Shown piece after piece: positions 18,110-28,173 of a stretch of 64,000 nt of DNA (within the stretch, counting starts at the first letter, position 1; each line of letters starts with the position of its first letter). The notes under the pieces were generated by a model. That model saw nothing but the letters and a program-made list of their open reading frames with translations, did no database searches and was not told the DNA's origin. Made by a program: the position numbers and the translations under genes. The stretch comes from Bacteroidales bacterium (GTDB taxonomy: Bacteria > Bacteroidota > Bacteroidia > Bacteroidales > VadinHA17). The stretch lies in assembly GCA_003141895.1 (NCBI GenBank), contig PLNT01000016.1:62001-126000 (forward strand). The letters run 5' to 3'.

Positions 18110-18117
18110 TATTTTTG
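18110..18117 (+). promoter_or_regulatory. Putative -7 box (TATTTTTG)
   Basis: An exact TAnnTTTG match 22 bases before the ATG at 18140, after a tandem ACTTTACAG word and a T-run. The -33 region has CTTTACAG, not a clean TTTG. Confidence 0.45.
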
Positions 18118-18139
18118 AAAGTAACCGATTTATTAAGCT

Positions 18140-18685
18140 ATGAAAAAATGTTTTGTGATATTACTTCTTATTCCCCTGTTCCTTTCATGCAAACAGAATG
18201 ATAAAAAAGCAGGATCAGAAAAATCAATTAAAAAAGAAGTATTGGATGTTGCAATCAAATATGCAAGGGGGAAATTTACCACATCAAAGGAAACTGTTGA
18301 CGCAAGTGGTGTAGTCACAGTACAGGACAGCATAGTAAATTTAATTCTCTCAAAAGCATACCAGGTAAAGTATGTAATTGACCCTTCAAAAATTAAATAT
18401 GGTCTCATTGATGATGACTCCACTACAGATGCAATTGTTTACATTTCAGATATTAATGCGCAAGACCTGGAATCTCCTGAACTTCTGATCCTGCTTAATA
18501 CGGATGGTAAATTCATATTAAACAGGTCTATTGAGTCCAGCATGAGAATAATTGGAATAAAAGACAGAATAATTACTGCAGAGGTTTATACACGGTCTAT
18601 TAATTCCCCGTTGCGTGATTGCCACTTATGTAAGGAGGTAGTAAAGTATAAATTCAAATCGGGTGATCTGGTCAGGGTCGATTAA
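18140..18685 (+). CDS. Lipoprotein of unknown function
   Basis: 181 residues. A lipobox ends the signal peptide (LIPLFLSCKQ, Cys about 17). The mature domain is alpha/beta and contains DDDSTTDAIVYISDINAQDLESPELLILLNTDGKF, a layout seen in small secreted proteins, plus a CHLC pair near residue 158. I do not recognise a family. It ends 24 bases from the stop of the convergent 1100-residue VCBS gene. Confidence 0.6.
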   Translation: MKKCFVILLLIPLFLSCKQNDKKAGSEKSIKKEVLDVAIKYARGKFTTSKETVDASGVVTVQDSIVNLILSKAYQVKYVIDPSKIKYGLIDDDSTTDAIVYISDINAQDLESPELLILLNTDGKFILNRSIESSMRIIGIKDRIITAEVYTRSINSPLRDCHLCKEVVKYKFKSGDLVRVD

Positions 18686-18709
18686 TTAACTGACTGATAA
18701 AGTTTCCAG

Positions 18710-21700
18710 TTACTTTTGTTCCTTATTAACATGTTCAAACACCTGAGCTTTAGCTCTGTTAAAACCTGCGACAACAAGTGAGGTGTCTCCTTTAAAATAA
18801 AGCAATGATTGTACCATTCCCTGCAAAAGCAAACCGCTTTGCGAAGGAGAAAGAACATCAAATACAGGTTGGCCCTTAACCTGATTTTTCCCTTTATTCA
18901 GTAATACTATTCCTTTGTTTGCATCCATATTCCCGAATGGCACATCAAATGTATAATCATTCCCTCCCAGTATTACATCGGGGTAACCATCACCGTTTAA
19001 ATCCTGAACTATAATTTTCGTAACCGGAGAGTTTTGAACGACAGGAGGTAGTTCCTCCCAGCGGAATTTTCCTTTTTCGTTCCATAAAATATAACTTGAT
19101 GTAGTATTTATATCAAGGCTGAATTCAAGTTCCTCTAAAGTTTTTGGTGTGAAAATATTTTTAATGGATGCGTAACTAAAGTAGGTATAATTCAGGAACA
19201 GTGTTTTAAAATAGACTGACTGAGCCTGGAGTTCATCAAGATAAGCAAGAGGATATTCGGTCATTTTACCATCTTTATCGGGCCAGTAACCTGTAATAAA
19301 CGGATCAATCGTTCCATCTTTATCAAAGTCGATTGCATATAGCTTCATGGGATATTTTGTGCTGGCAGTAAACATACTATTATTGCCCAGATTTCCTACA
19401 ATAAAATCTTCGTACCCATCCTTGTTAAAATCACCCGCGGCTATTGAATACCACATGCCACGCATATTCTCAAGTGCAGGAATGCTTTGAGGTTCCAATT
19501 GTTTACCATTTACATTTTTAAACAGAACCAGTGAATTCCAGTCTCTTGCAACAAGTAAATCCTGCCATCCGTCGTTATTATAATCAGTCCAGACAGCATC
19601 TGTTACCATTCCCAGATTCAATTTAAAAGCAGGATCAGCCTTTAATTTTCCTTTATCATTCAGAACTACCCATGAATGGTTAGCATAAGGAAACATGCCA
19701 AGTTTTACACGTGAGCCGACAAAAAGATCTGTAAATCCGTCATGATTAAAGTCACATGGTCTTACAACTGAAGCCGGAAATGGTGGAATAGGCATTTCAG
19801 ATCTTACAAATATGCCATTACGGTTTTCGTATACGTAATGCTTGTATTCATCCTCATTCTGGTTTTCATAACCGCCTGCAACAGCAACCACATCATTTTT
19901 GCCATCATTATTGATATCTACAATTGCCAGATCACTTTCCGAAAAGTTCTTTTTATCCGTTAAACCCTCAATTTTAGTTTCTTCAAATTTGTTGCCTTTT
20001 CTTAAAAAGACCTTTGTTGGCGATATATTGGTAGCTCCTATAATAATATCCTCTTTCCCGTCTCCATTCAGATCACCTTCAGCCATGCGCGGCCCAATCT
20101 GAGAAAATTTATGAGGAATAGTCTTTTGAGCGAGACCATAATCAATAAAATCTGTCTGTTCATGATTATAGTTGAAGAAGGTATCATTTTTATCAAATAA
20201 TAGGTTTTTTTGAGCTTTAGCAACCTCTTTTGCAGGACTGGAATCCTTTTCATTAATCTCAAGAGTCTGATTGGAAGGGATGTTCTTCAATATTGAAACA
20301 TATCCTGTTGCAGGCCAGATAATTTTAAGAGTATCAATTGTTGTGTTTGTACCCAGACCGAAATGAATAACAGGATCAACACTTGAAGCATAGCCTCTGG
20401 TCAGAAAGTTTTCAGTGTATTGATATTTGCCTTTGGCCCATAATTCCACCTTCGCCCCTATTGCCATTGTATTACCTTTGGTGCCGGTCAATTTTATCCT
20501 GATATAGTTAGCTTGTTTTCCTTCATTTTCAATAGTATAATTCCTGTAAATGAATGCTTCATCATTCAAATTATTAACAACATAATCGAGATCGCCGTCG
20601 TTATCAAGATCAACAAAAGCCGCTCCATATGAATATGAAGGGACCTGGGGCAGCCAATCGGTTCTCTTTTTAAAACCGGCTTCACCAATATTCTGAAAAG
20701 CAAGGTTGGGAATTTTTACAGAAGGAGCAGCTTCCATCAGGATCTGTTCGGAGGCATATGTTGCTGCAGTCACACTAAAGCGGGTCCAGTCCTTGTCGGT
20801 CTCATCAATAGGAAATCCATTAGAGATTATCAGATCTTTTTTACCATCGTTGTCATAATCGGCAAATAGTGGTGACCAGCTCCAGTCAGTTGCTGAGATA
20901 CCCATCATCTGCCCGACTTCGCTAAACGGTACCATATCGCCATTCAGGAAACCATTATGCATATGAAGCATGTTTCTTACATACTGATGCTCATATCCAT
21001 ATTTTTCATCATTTAAATAAAGGCGATAGCTGAAACCATTAATAGTCTGCTTCCTTTTATAATAAGATTCCGGAAGCATATCTAAAGTAAAAATATCAGG
21101 GTTCCCATCATTGTTAATATCTGCTATGTCATCACCCATAGATGAGCGGGACTGATAGGATAAATACTTTGCAATTTCATTTTTGAATGTACCGTCTCGC
21201 TGGTTAATATAAAGCAAATCATTAGACATGAAGTCATTGGACACATATATATCGGGGTACCCGTCTTTATTGACATCGCTGATGGCGAGTCCCAACCCGA
21301 ATCCTTCAATCACAATACCAGCTTTCTTTGTAACGTCAGTGAAAGTCCCGTCTCCGTTATTGTGATATAATTTATCATTATTTGGCGAGCTTCCGTCAGT
21401 TACTTTAGGGCGATAATTTGTGTTCATCCTCGAACTAACCGTATTATTTAAAACATACAGATCAAGATTTCCATCCCTGTCATAATCAAAGAAAGTAGCA
21501 TTAACGGAGAAACTTGTGTCGGCGATACCATATTTTTCGGCTTGTTCAGTGAAAGTCGGATCCATTCCATTCTTTACTCCACTGTTTATCCATAGCTCGT
21601 TTTTACGTTTTTGAGGATCTCTTTTGGCTGTTGCTGTAAGATAAACGTCAGGATATCCGTCATTATTTATATCAACAATTGTTACACCACTATACCATTT

Positions 21701-22012
21701 ATCATTGGTAAGACCGTGAAAGTTAGCAGTGATATCTTTAAATTTAAAATTACCCTGGTTAAGGTATATCCCTGGAGACACCTGGTTCCCTGCAAAAATA
21801 AGATCCTGCAAACCATCTTTATTCAAATCAGCAACACCTACACCGGCACCGTTATAGATATACTCGAACTTCATTACATTAAAGCTGTCAGATTCGGTAA
21901 TAGTGTTACTGAATTTAATACCTGTCTGTTTTGATGTTAATAACCTGTATTTTGTGGGATGTGAACAGGAAATCAGGAATATTGAACAAACGAATAAAAA
22001 ATACCTACCCAT
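18710..22012 (-). CDS. VCBS/FG-GAP repeat lipoprotein with ASPIC/UnbV domain
   Basis: 1100 residues. A lipobox (FLISCS, Cys16) anchors it to an outer-membrane face. The body is two propeller-type halves made of FG-GAP/VCBS blades with calcium-binding loops such as DLNKDGLQDL, DINNDGYPDVYL, DYDRDGNLDLYV, DLNGDGKEDI and DINNDGKNDVV. Between the halves, about residues 500-590, is an ASPIC/UnbV-like module (GNTMAIGAKVELWAKG, VIHFGLGTNTTIDTLKIIWP). It belongs to the Bacteroidota group often encoded beside SusC/SusD pairs. It follows susD on the same strand but is separated by a terminator, so it may have its own promoter. Ligand unknown; probably an adhesin or binding partner. Confidence 0.85.
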   Translation of the reverse strand: MGRYFLFVCSIFLISCSHPTKYRLLTSKQTGIKFSNTITESDSFNVMKFEYIYNGAGVGVADLNKDGLQDLIFAGNQVSPGIYLNQGNFKFKDITANFHGLTNDKWYSGVTIVDINNDGYPDVYLTATAKRDPQKRKNELWINSGVKNGMDPTFTEQAEKYGIADTSFSVNATFFDYDRDGNLDLYVLNNTVSSRMNTNYRPKVTDGSSPNNDKLYHNNGDGTFTDVTKKAGIVIEGFGLGLAISDVNKDGYPDIYVSNDFMSNDLLYINQRDGTFKNEIAKYLSYQSRSSMGDDIADINNDGNPDIFTLDMLPESYYKRKQTINGFSYRLYLNDEKYGYEHQYVRNMLHMHNGFLNGDMVPFSEVGQMMGISATDWSWSPLFADYDNDGKKDLIISNGFPIDETDKDWTRFSVTAATYASEQILMEAAPSVKIPNLAFQNIGEAGFKKRTDWLPQVPSYSYGAAFVDLDNDGDLDYVVNNLNDEAFIYRNYTIENEGKQANYIRIKLTGTKGNTMAIGAKVELWAKGKYQYTENFLTRGYASSVDPVIHFGLGTNTTIDTLKIIWPATGYVSILKNIPSNQTLEINEKDSSPAKEVAKAQKNLLFDKNDTFFNYNHEQTDFIDYGLAQKTIPHKFSQIGPRMAEGDLNGDGKEDIIIGATNISPTKVFLRKGNKFEETKIEGLTDKKNFSESDLAIVDINNDGKNDVVAVAGGYENQNEDEYKHYVYENRNGIFVRSEMPIPPFPASVVRPCDFNHDGFTDLFVGSRVKLGMFPYANHSWVVLNDKGKLKADPAFKLNLGMVTDAVWTDYNNDGWQDLLVARDWNSLVLFKNVNGKQLEPQSIPALENMRGMWYSIAAGDFNKDGYEDFIVGNLGNNSMFTASTKYPMKLYAIDFDKDGTIDPFITGYWPDKDGKMTEYPLAYLDELQAQSVYFKTLFLNYTYFSYASIKNIFTPKTLEELEFSLDINTTSSYILWNEKGKFRWEELPPVVQNSPVTKIIVQDLNGDGYPDVILGGNDYTFDVPFGNMDANKGIVLLNKGKNQVKGQPVFDVLSPSQSGLLLQGMVQSLLYFKGDTSLVVAGFNRAKAQVFEHVNKEQK

Positions 22013-22083
22013 ATTACATTTAATAAGTTGTTTTCAATATAATAACTACTGAATATACCGGATTAGTGTGTGCGTAAATGTAT

Positions 22084-22119
22084 AAAAAAAGTGGACTACA
22101 AAAGTATGTAGTCCACTTT
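22084..22119 (-). terminator. Intrinsic terminator of the susCD operon
   Basis: A perfect 12-bp stem (AAAGTGGACTAC at 22088-22099, GTAGTCCACTTT at 22108-22119) is flanked on the plus strand by a 7-base A-run, which reads as a T-run after the hairpin on the minus strand. It lies 24 bases after the susD stop codon and before the VCBS gene. Confidence 0.88.
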
Positions 22120-22142
22120 AGAATTAAGTTAATGATAAAATA

Positions 22143-24044
22143 TTATCTGTTCTGAACCAGTTTACCGTTACTGATGTCGATCTGACGTTGTGGTATCGGG
22201 AAGTTCATATCTTCTGGTCCGAATGTTGCACTTCCATAGAGGTTATTACCCCACTGCATGGTTTTCTCATAAGCTAAGGCTCTGTTGATTTCTGACGTTG
22301 CAGTTGCAACACCCCATCTCTGGAGGTCAAAATATCTGTGGCCTTCCAGTCCTAACTCGAGTCTTCTTTCCATCTGAAGAATTACTCTGGCGTCAGCCTG
22401 AGATCCTAATGTAGCATACTGGTTTATAACATAGTTAGCTGCAGGAGTGGTAGTACCATCTTCCATAACAAATCCAGCAGGATTTGCTGCTCTTGCTCTG
22501 ACTAAATTAATATTGGCAAGTGCAGCACTCAACTCAGGGGCAGGTTCTTCAATCTGGCATTCAGCAAGAAGAAGAAGAACATCAGCATAACGGATGAAAC
22601 GATAACCGTTTGCGGTGATCCCTGATGTCCAGTAACCAACTTCTGTATATGAACCAGTCTGTGATTTCTTATAAACTTCTTTCTTGGCATTGTATGGTGC
22701 CGAGTAAGTCACGTCACGAATCCAGTCTGCACCTGTATGAATACCCCAATCCCAGAAAGGAATACCTTTTCTACCAACTGTCCAGTCCAAACGTGGATCT
22801 AATTCGCCTGCATCTTCGGTCCATGTTGCAATCTGAGTCCATGCAGCAGCAGATGTTGCCGGAGGATTGCCAACATTTTCAGAGCCGGTTGCACCAGTCA
22901 GTGATTTATAATAAGTATCATGATGTTGATCAGCAGTAGTTATTGAAACAACTACATCCTTCAGATATTTTGTAGTAGCATTCCATGGGTTGGTTGCAGG
23001 AATACCTTCGTCATTAATAACTGGTATTGTATTTTCTGCAGCACCTAACAGAGGTAATCCGCCAACAGTTCTGAATGAATTTACTAGATCCTGGCTGGGA
23101 ATGAAGAATCCGCAGCAACCACCCGGGGAACCACCACTTTTGTAAGGGAAGTTCAGCTGTTCGCCGTAGCCGCCGTTCCATGCACCTGAACCGTCATTAA
23201 CAGAATACTGCACTGTATAAACTGATTCGGGACCATTACGGTTTTCAATTGCAAAGATTTCAGCATAAGTTGGAGCAAGACCGATTGCTGCGCCGTTTGG
23301 TTTTACACCAGTTGCAATAACATCAAGAAGCTGAGTTTTTGCACCTGCCCAGTCATGATTAATCTGCATAAGGGCTTTTGCATATACAACCTCGCTTACG
23401 GTTTTGTTCCATTTACCGATTGCTTTCATATTCAAAGGCAGTGTTGTACCTGCCTTAATGTCATCTAAAATCTTAGCAGTAACATCAGATGAGTTGTCAA
23501 CTTTAGCAGGATCGGTGGTTTCATCCATATACGGAATCTTTGTCCACATTCTCCATGCATCAAAATGATACCAGCCGCGAAGTACTTTTGCCTGAGCAAT
23601 GTACAAATCAGCAGCAGACTGATCAATCTTACCTGCAGTTAATGCCTTATTGGTAAGGGTTATCAGTGTGTTACACCTGGAGATAGCTTCATAAATTAAT
23701 CTCCATTTAACATTCAGGTATGCGTCGGTTGCTGTTTCAGTATATTGCTGAATCGGGTTGATGTCAGGTTGGTCACCTGAATCACTACCTTTACTAGCTT
23801 CCACACCACGGATTGAGCCCCAGAGCCAGTTTGTACCGGATGATTCCCATGAACCAATTTGACTGTCCGCACCATCTAACATCGAATAAGCGCCTACCAA
23901 AGTGGCATCAAGCCCTTTGGTTGTAAGAAGTAAGGTTTGGTCCAAACTCCCTGCCGGTGAGACACTTAAAAAGTCGCTCTTGCAGGAACCCCAGGTTCCA
24001 AGTATCGCAACGATTAATATTAATATAATATATTTCTTTTTCAT
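22143..24044 (-). CDS. RagB/SusD-family outer-membrane nutrient-binding lipoprotein
   Basis: 633 residues. Lipobox LGTWGSCKSD (Cys21), then the family start FLSVSPAGSLD and repeated TPR-like helices (WRLIYEAISRCNTLI, AKVLRGWYHFDAWRMW). The C-terminal block has YRFIRYADVLLLLAECQIE, INLVRARAA, LQMERRLELGLEGHRYFDLQRWG and the terminal NFPIPQRQIDISNGKLVQN. SusD proteins sit as a lid on the SusC barrel and capture glycans or peptides at the cell surface. It is 19 bases downstream of its susC. No glycoside hydrolase is nearby, so the ligand is open. Confidence 0.95.
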   Translation of the reverse strand: MKKKYIILILIVAILGTWGSCKSDFLSVSPAGSLDQTLLLTTKGLDATLVGAYSMLDGADSQIGSWESSGTNWLWGSIRGVEASKGSDSGDQPDINPIQQYTETATDAYLNVKWRLIYEAISRCNTLITLTNKALTAGKIDQSAADLYIAQAKVLRGWYHFDAWRMWTKIPYMDETTDPAKVDNSSDVTAKILDDIKAGTTLPLNMKAIGKWNKTVSEVVYAKALMQINHDWAGAKTQLLDVIATGVKPNGAAIGLAPTYAEIFAIENRNGPESVYTVQYSVNDGSGAWNGGYGEQLNFPYKSGGSPGGCCGFFIPSQDLVNSFRTVGGLPLLGAAENTIPVINDEGIPATNPWNATTKYLKDVVVSITTADQHHDTYYKSLTGATGSENVGNPPATSAAAWTQIATWTEDAGELDPRLDWTVGRKGIPFWDWGIHTGADWIRDVTYSAPYNAKKEVYKKSQTGSYTEVGYWTSGITANGYRFIRYADVLLLLAECQIEEPAPELSAALANINLVRARAANPAGFVMEDGTTTPAANYVINQYATLGSQADARVILQMERRLELGLEGHRYFDLQRWGVATATSEINRALAYEKTMQWGNNLYGSATFGPEDMNFPIPQRQIDISNGKLVQNR

Positions 24045-24063
24045 ATACTTACCTTATTAACAA

Positions 24064-27000
24064 TTAAAAATTTACATTGATTCCAAAGATCCACTGCTTA
24101 ACAAGAGGATAGTTTCCAGTGTCAGAACCAAATGCACGGTCATCACCTCCAAGTTCCGGATCAAGTCCTGAGTATTTGGTTATAGTGAAAAGATTGACAG
24201 CCTGTACATACACTCTCAGACTTTTAATACTCACTTTGCTCATAATGGATTCAGGAATTGTGTAACCAAGCTGAAGGGTTTTCATCCTTAAATAAGATCC
24301 ATCCTCAATAAAATAGCTGGTCATCTGGGTATTTGTTGAGAAGTTGGATACGTTGGTTGCTATCGGAACATTAGTGTTTGTTCTGTCGGGCGTCCAGCTG
24401 TCGTATAACAGTTTTTTACTCTTCTCTCCCTGGAATGAAGGCCAGAAATCGATCCACCATGCGTTCCAGTTATTTATTTTGTTACCCTGTGAACCATAAA
24501 GGAATGCAGTCAGGTCAAAATTCTTGTAATTGAATGCAAGGTTAAAGCCATAGGTGAATTTTGGAATCGGGCTTCCGATGAATGTTCTGTCTTCAGGGGT
24601 AATTACACCGTCACCATTGGTATCCTGGAATTTGAAGTAACCTGGAGCAGCTCCGTCCTGTGTTGGTGAAGAAGCAACATCAGAAGCAGACTGGAACAAG
24701 CCAATGACTTTGTAACCGAAGAATTCTGACATTGAATGGCCAACCTCGTTTCTGTTAGCGGCACCGATCCTTGTTGTACCACCATCATAATCAAAGAATG
24801 GAATACCCGGAGCGATTTCATCAATGTTATTCTTAACTGTAGTTACAACTAAACTACCATCAAAACCAAAATCTCCGAATTTCTGTTTATAACCGAGTTC
24901 CATATCAAGACCTTTATTGGTCATGGAAGCTACGTTAACATAAGGAACACTAGCTAAACCAGCAGTTGCGGGTAATTCAACAGGATACAACAGGTCTTTG
25001 GTCTTCTTGTCATAATAGTCGAATTTAATTGTAATTGCACTTTTCAGTAAAGCAGCTTCAAAACCGAAGTCCATAGTCTGGTTGGTTTCCCATTTAGCAT
25101 CGGGGTTACCGATACGGGTTGGGGAGAATCCCTGAACTGAGCCTGTAAATGCACCGTTTATATCATAAAATGATGAACCGGCACTTCCACCATATGAGTA
25201 GAATTGGTTTTGTGGAGAAACAGCAAGCTGGTTACCCATCTGGCCCCAGGAACCCCTTATTTTAAGGTCATTAATAACTGAAACACCCTGGAAGAACGGT
25301 TCATCGCTAACGCGCCAGCCAGCAGAAAATGATGGGAACACTCCGTAACGGTTAGTTGCTCCAAATCTTGAAGAACCGTCGCGACGTACTGTAGCGCTCA
25401 ACATATACCTGTCCATAAATGAATAATCAACTCTTCCAAATTCGGAAAGTAAAGTTGTAGCACTATTGTCGGTATTAATATCACTTCCAAATCTTGAGTC
25501 AGTACTAATAGTAGTTGACCCATTGCTTAATGTACGATAGTTAGGATCATCGGTAAAGTAATTACCGCGAACGCCTCTCATGATACGTCCAATACCATAT
25601 TTTACAGATTCATAACCGGCTACAGCCAGTATTTTATGTTGACCGAATGTTTTATCAAGAGTAAGAGTATTTGTCCATACCCAATCATTAGACCACTCTG
25701 CATTTTCTGTAAAACTATTCGAAGAGTTATTCTCAGATCTTTCATAAGTAAGGTATGAATAACTGTTCCAGAAATGGTTATAAAAAGTACCACCAAGAGT
25801 AGATCTGAAGTTAAGTCCCTGGAGTATTTTAACATCCACAAATGAACTTCCTATCATACGCGTATTAGCATCCTGATCATCTTTTGCTCTTGTCCTGGAA
25901 GCAACTTCGTTTTCAGCCTGGCCAAGGTTTGGAGCAATACCTGTTCCACCCCAGTCACCCGGAATGAAAGCATGTGACAGACCATTAGGAAGTGCCATAG
26001 TCATCACAACCGGAATTATTGGCTGGCTCCTGTAAGATGCCTGTTGAATTGGGCTACTTTCATTAAGGTTCACTCCGTCTCCAACACCATTCTGATTACG
26101 ATAAGCCAAAGTGATGTTCTCTCCAATTTTCACATGATCATTCAAAAATGTAAATTCGGAATTGAACCTGCCTGTATATTTATTAGCAAATGTGTAAAGC
26201 ACAATACCCTCCTGCTGAAGAACGCCGATGCCTGCAAAGAATTTTGCATTATCTGTTCCACCTGAAAGAGAAATGTCATGATTCTGTGTATGAGCTGTAC
26301 GGGTAATAGCCTTATACCAATTCGTATTTGCAGCCCAGGCGGGCATAGTCGGAGTTTGATTACCGATAGGTCCATAAACTGCATCAACTGCAGGTGTGCC
26401 GTCGGTGTTTATTGTCGGAGTATTGTCATTCCTGTAAACAAGCCAGCGAAGGTCTGCATATTCCTGTGCATTTAACAGGTTGGTCGGGCCCTTACCCGGA
26501 TCAACAATGCCATAATATGCACTATATGAAACCTTTGTACCTTTTGAACCTTTTTTTGTTGTAACAATGATAACCCCGTTTGATGCTCTTGATCCATAAA
26601 TAGATGCAGCACCAGCGTCTTTCAATACAGAGATTGATTCAACGTCATTTGGGTTCAATGAAGAAATGTCCTGTGTAGGAACACCATCAACAACATAAAG
26701 AGGGTCGTTGTTTTCAAATGAGCTGAATCCCCTGATCCTTACTTTTGATGTCTCACCAGGTTGGCCATTACCTATTACGCTTACTCCAGCTGAACGTCCC
26801 TGTAGTGAACTACTGACGTTACCTGTTGGAACAGCTGTAAGTTTAGCGGGTTCAACAACGCCGACAGCACCGGTAAGGTCCTTCCTCCTTTGAGTTGTAT
26901 AACCAGTCACTACAACTTCTTGCAGTGCTTTTACATCAGAAATGAGAACCATATCAATTACTGTCTGGGTGCCGACAACCATCTGTTTGGTCTGATACCC

Positions 27001-27264
27001 GATTGATGAAAATAAAAGTACCGATGTTGGAGCAGGCACTTTAATTGAATAGGCACCATTCAGGTCGGTAATCGCTCCGATAACCGTTCCCTGAACCGTA
27101 ACGTTTACACCAGGTAGAGGTCCCTCACCTTCAGCGGTGACCTTCCCTGTGATGGTTTTTTCCTGAGCAAAAATAATGCCCGAAGAAAGCACCATGCTGA
27201 GAAAAAACAGCGCAATGCGCCGTACATTGGTAGAAATTTGCATAGTCAGTCGTTTTTTAAACAT
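24064..27264 (-). CDS. SusC/RagA-family TonB-linked outer-membrane transporter
   Basis: 1066 residues; a start at Met8 (27243) is equally possible. A signal peptide (RRIALFFLSMVLSSGIIFAQ) is followed by the CarboxypepD_reg-like domain (TITGKVTAEGEGPLPGVNV), the short linker EVVVTGYTTQRRKDLTGAV, the plug (SLQGRSAGVSV, KVRIRGFSSF, YVVDGVPTQDI, ISVLKDAGAASIYGSRASNG) and a barrel ending WIFGINVNF. It imports a ligand captured by the adjacent SusD, energised by TonB. The carboxy-terminal aromatic residue is correct for barrel assembly. First gene of the operon. Confidence 0.96.
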   Translation of the reverse strand: MFKKRLTMQISTNVRRIALFFLSMVLSSGIIFAQEKTITGKVTAEGEGPLPGVNVTVQGTVIGAITDLNGAYSIKVPAPTSVLLFSSIGYQTKQMVVGTQTVIDMVLISDVKALQEVVVTGYTTQRRKDLTGAVGVVEPAKLTAVPTGNVSSSLQGRSAGVSVIGNGQPGETSKVRIRGFSSFENNDPLYVVDGVPTQDISSLNPNDVESISVLKDAGAASIYGSRASNGVIIVTTKKGSKGTKVSYSAYYGIVDPGKGPTNLLNAQEYADLRWLVYRNDNTPTINTDGTPAVDAVYGPIGNQTPTMPAWAANTNWYKAITRTAHTQNHDISLSGGTDNAKFFAGIGVLQQEGIVLYTFANKYTGRFNSEFTFLNDHVKIGENITLAYRNQNGVGDGVNLNESSPIQQASYRSQPIIPVVMTMALPNGLSHAFIPGDWGGTGIAPNLGQAENEVASRTRAKDDQDANTRMIGSSFVDVKILQGLNFRSTLGGTFYNHFWNSYSYLTYERSENNSSNSFTENAEWSNDWVWTNTLTLDKTFGQHKILAVAGYESVKYGIGRIMRGVRGNYFTDDPNYRTLSNGSTTISTDSRFGSDINTDNSATTLLSEFGRVDYSFMDRYMLSATVRRDGSSRFGATNRYGVFPSFSAGWRVSDEPFFQGVSVINDLKIRGSWGQMGNQLAVSPQNQFYSYGGSAGSSFYDINGAFTGSVQGFSPTRIGNPDAKWETNQTMDFGFEAALLKSAITIKFDYYDKKTKDLLYPVELPATAGLASVPYVNVASMTNKGLDMELGYKQKFGDFGFDGSLVVTTVKNNIDEIAPGIPFFDYDGGTTRIGAANRNEVGHSMSEFFGYKVIGLFQSASDVASSPTQDGAAPGYFKFQDTNGDGVITPEDRTFIGSPIPKFTYGFNLAFNYKNFDLTAFLYGSQGNKINNWNAWWIDFWPSFQGEKSKKLLYDSWTPDRTNTNVPIATNVSNFSTNTQMTSYFIEDGSYLRMKTLQLGYTIPESIMSKVSIKSLRVYVQAVNLFTITKYSGLDPELGGDDRAFGSDTGNYPLVKQWIFGINVNF

Positions 27265-27524
27265 GTTAGTTAAAAGGGTTTATAATATAAAACAAGCATT
27301 AACGAAGATTCTAACGATTGATGATAGGTTCACGGATAGCGAAGGTAGAAATAAAAACAACAACTGCAATATCAATTTACTATTTTTTTTCCTCCCTTAA
27401 AAAAAGTTGTTAATAACAATATCCAAAATATTGTCTATAAATATCATACAATAAGTTCATTTATGTGTCGATTCAAGCTAATTTAGAAACAAACCAAATA
27501 AGATTTATTAAAAATCGCTTCTGC

Positions 27525-27541
27525 TATATAATATAAGGTAT
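27525..27541. repeat. 17-bp direct repeat, copy 1
   Basis: TATATAATATAAGGTAT is identical to 28155-28171, the second copy sitting immediately before the response-regulator ATG. Confidence 0.6.
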
Positions 27542-27884
27542 ATCCAACGATTGAAATATTACTCTTCAACATTAATGAAATTATTCGAAAAATCATTCAT
27601 CCAGGTGTACATTATCACAATTTTGTTTAATCTGGTTTAAAAATTATTGAAAATTTATCCTTTTTTCAATAATTCCTTTCCTGTCTCTTATGATAACTTT
27701 ATTTGAGATTACCTTCGGCCGAAATAGTCCAGCAAGGCGGAACTAAGTTAGTGAGTTCGGTTCCTCATTATATCCCGATGATTCTGTATGTAATTACTAC
27801 TAGTACTAATTACTAATGACAACCTTCTGTAAACTTCACATTATCAGGTGAAAACGTTTTTTAAAGAATATAGAATGGGCCACT

Positions 27885-27962
27885 GGGGATCCCGAGCATC
27901 AGCGAGGGATCTCCTTATCTTTTTCAGTAACTATTGCGCTAATGCTCAATTGGCAATGACAC
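27885..27962. repeat. GATCCCGAG...GGGATC inverted element
   Basis: GATCCCGAGCATCAGCGAGG then GGATCTCCTT, and 25 bases later GCTAATGCTCAATTGGCAAT then GACAC. It is the same repeat class as the elements at 13574, 49988 and 62252, here with only one clear arm. Confidence 0.55.
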
Positions 27963-28107
27963 TTATTCAGGGGTTATTGATTCGCGAGTGATAATTGTCA
28001 GCCCCTGAAGCAAAAGATCACCTCATTCTCATATTAAGGATGGTGAAAATGAAAGGATATATATCATTCTGAAGTTGCTATCTATTAGCCCCATTTAATT
28101 AATAATG

Positions 28108-28115
28108 TATATTTG
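28108..28115 (+). promoter_or_regulatory. Putative -7 box (TATATTTG) of the two-component operon
   Basis: An exact TAnnTTTG match 58 bases before the response-regulator ATG. No convincing -33 TTTG. Confidence 0.45.
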
Positions 28116-28154
28116 CGTTCAGTTGGAGTCAGATAAGGCTTTACTCCGGCACAT

Positions 28155-28171
28155 TATATAATATAAGGTAT
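28155..28171. repeat. 17-bp direct repeat, copy 2, adjoining the response-regulator start
   Basis: The same 17 bases as at 27525-27541. Its end is 2 bases before the ATG at 28174, so it covers the ribosome-binding region. AAGG within it could serve as a weak Shine-Dalgarno. Confidence 0.55.
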
Positions 28172-28173
28172 TA

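Larger units (their letters stand above)
27265..28173. other. 909-base intergenic region between susC and the response regulator
   Basis: AT-rich with no supported gene. It carries the susC promoter region near its left end, a GATCCC-type inverted repeat (27885-27962), a 17-bp direct repeat at 27525-27541 and 28155-28171, and a -7 box for the response regulator (28108-28115). The stretch at 27712-27780 (ACCTTCGGCCGAAATAG, then GAACTAAGTTAGTGAGTTCGG) can fold into small hairpins. No tRNA pattern is visible. Confidence 0.5.

Noticed and set aside
27265-28173. Possible small RNA or tRNA in the 909-base gap
   Set aside because: I checked by eye for cloverleaf arms and a TTC loop and found none. 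Small hairpins alone do not support an RNA gene.
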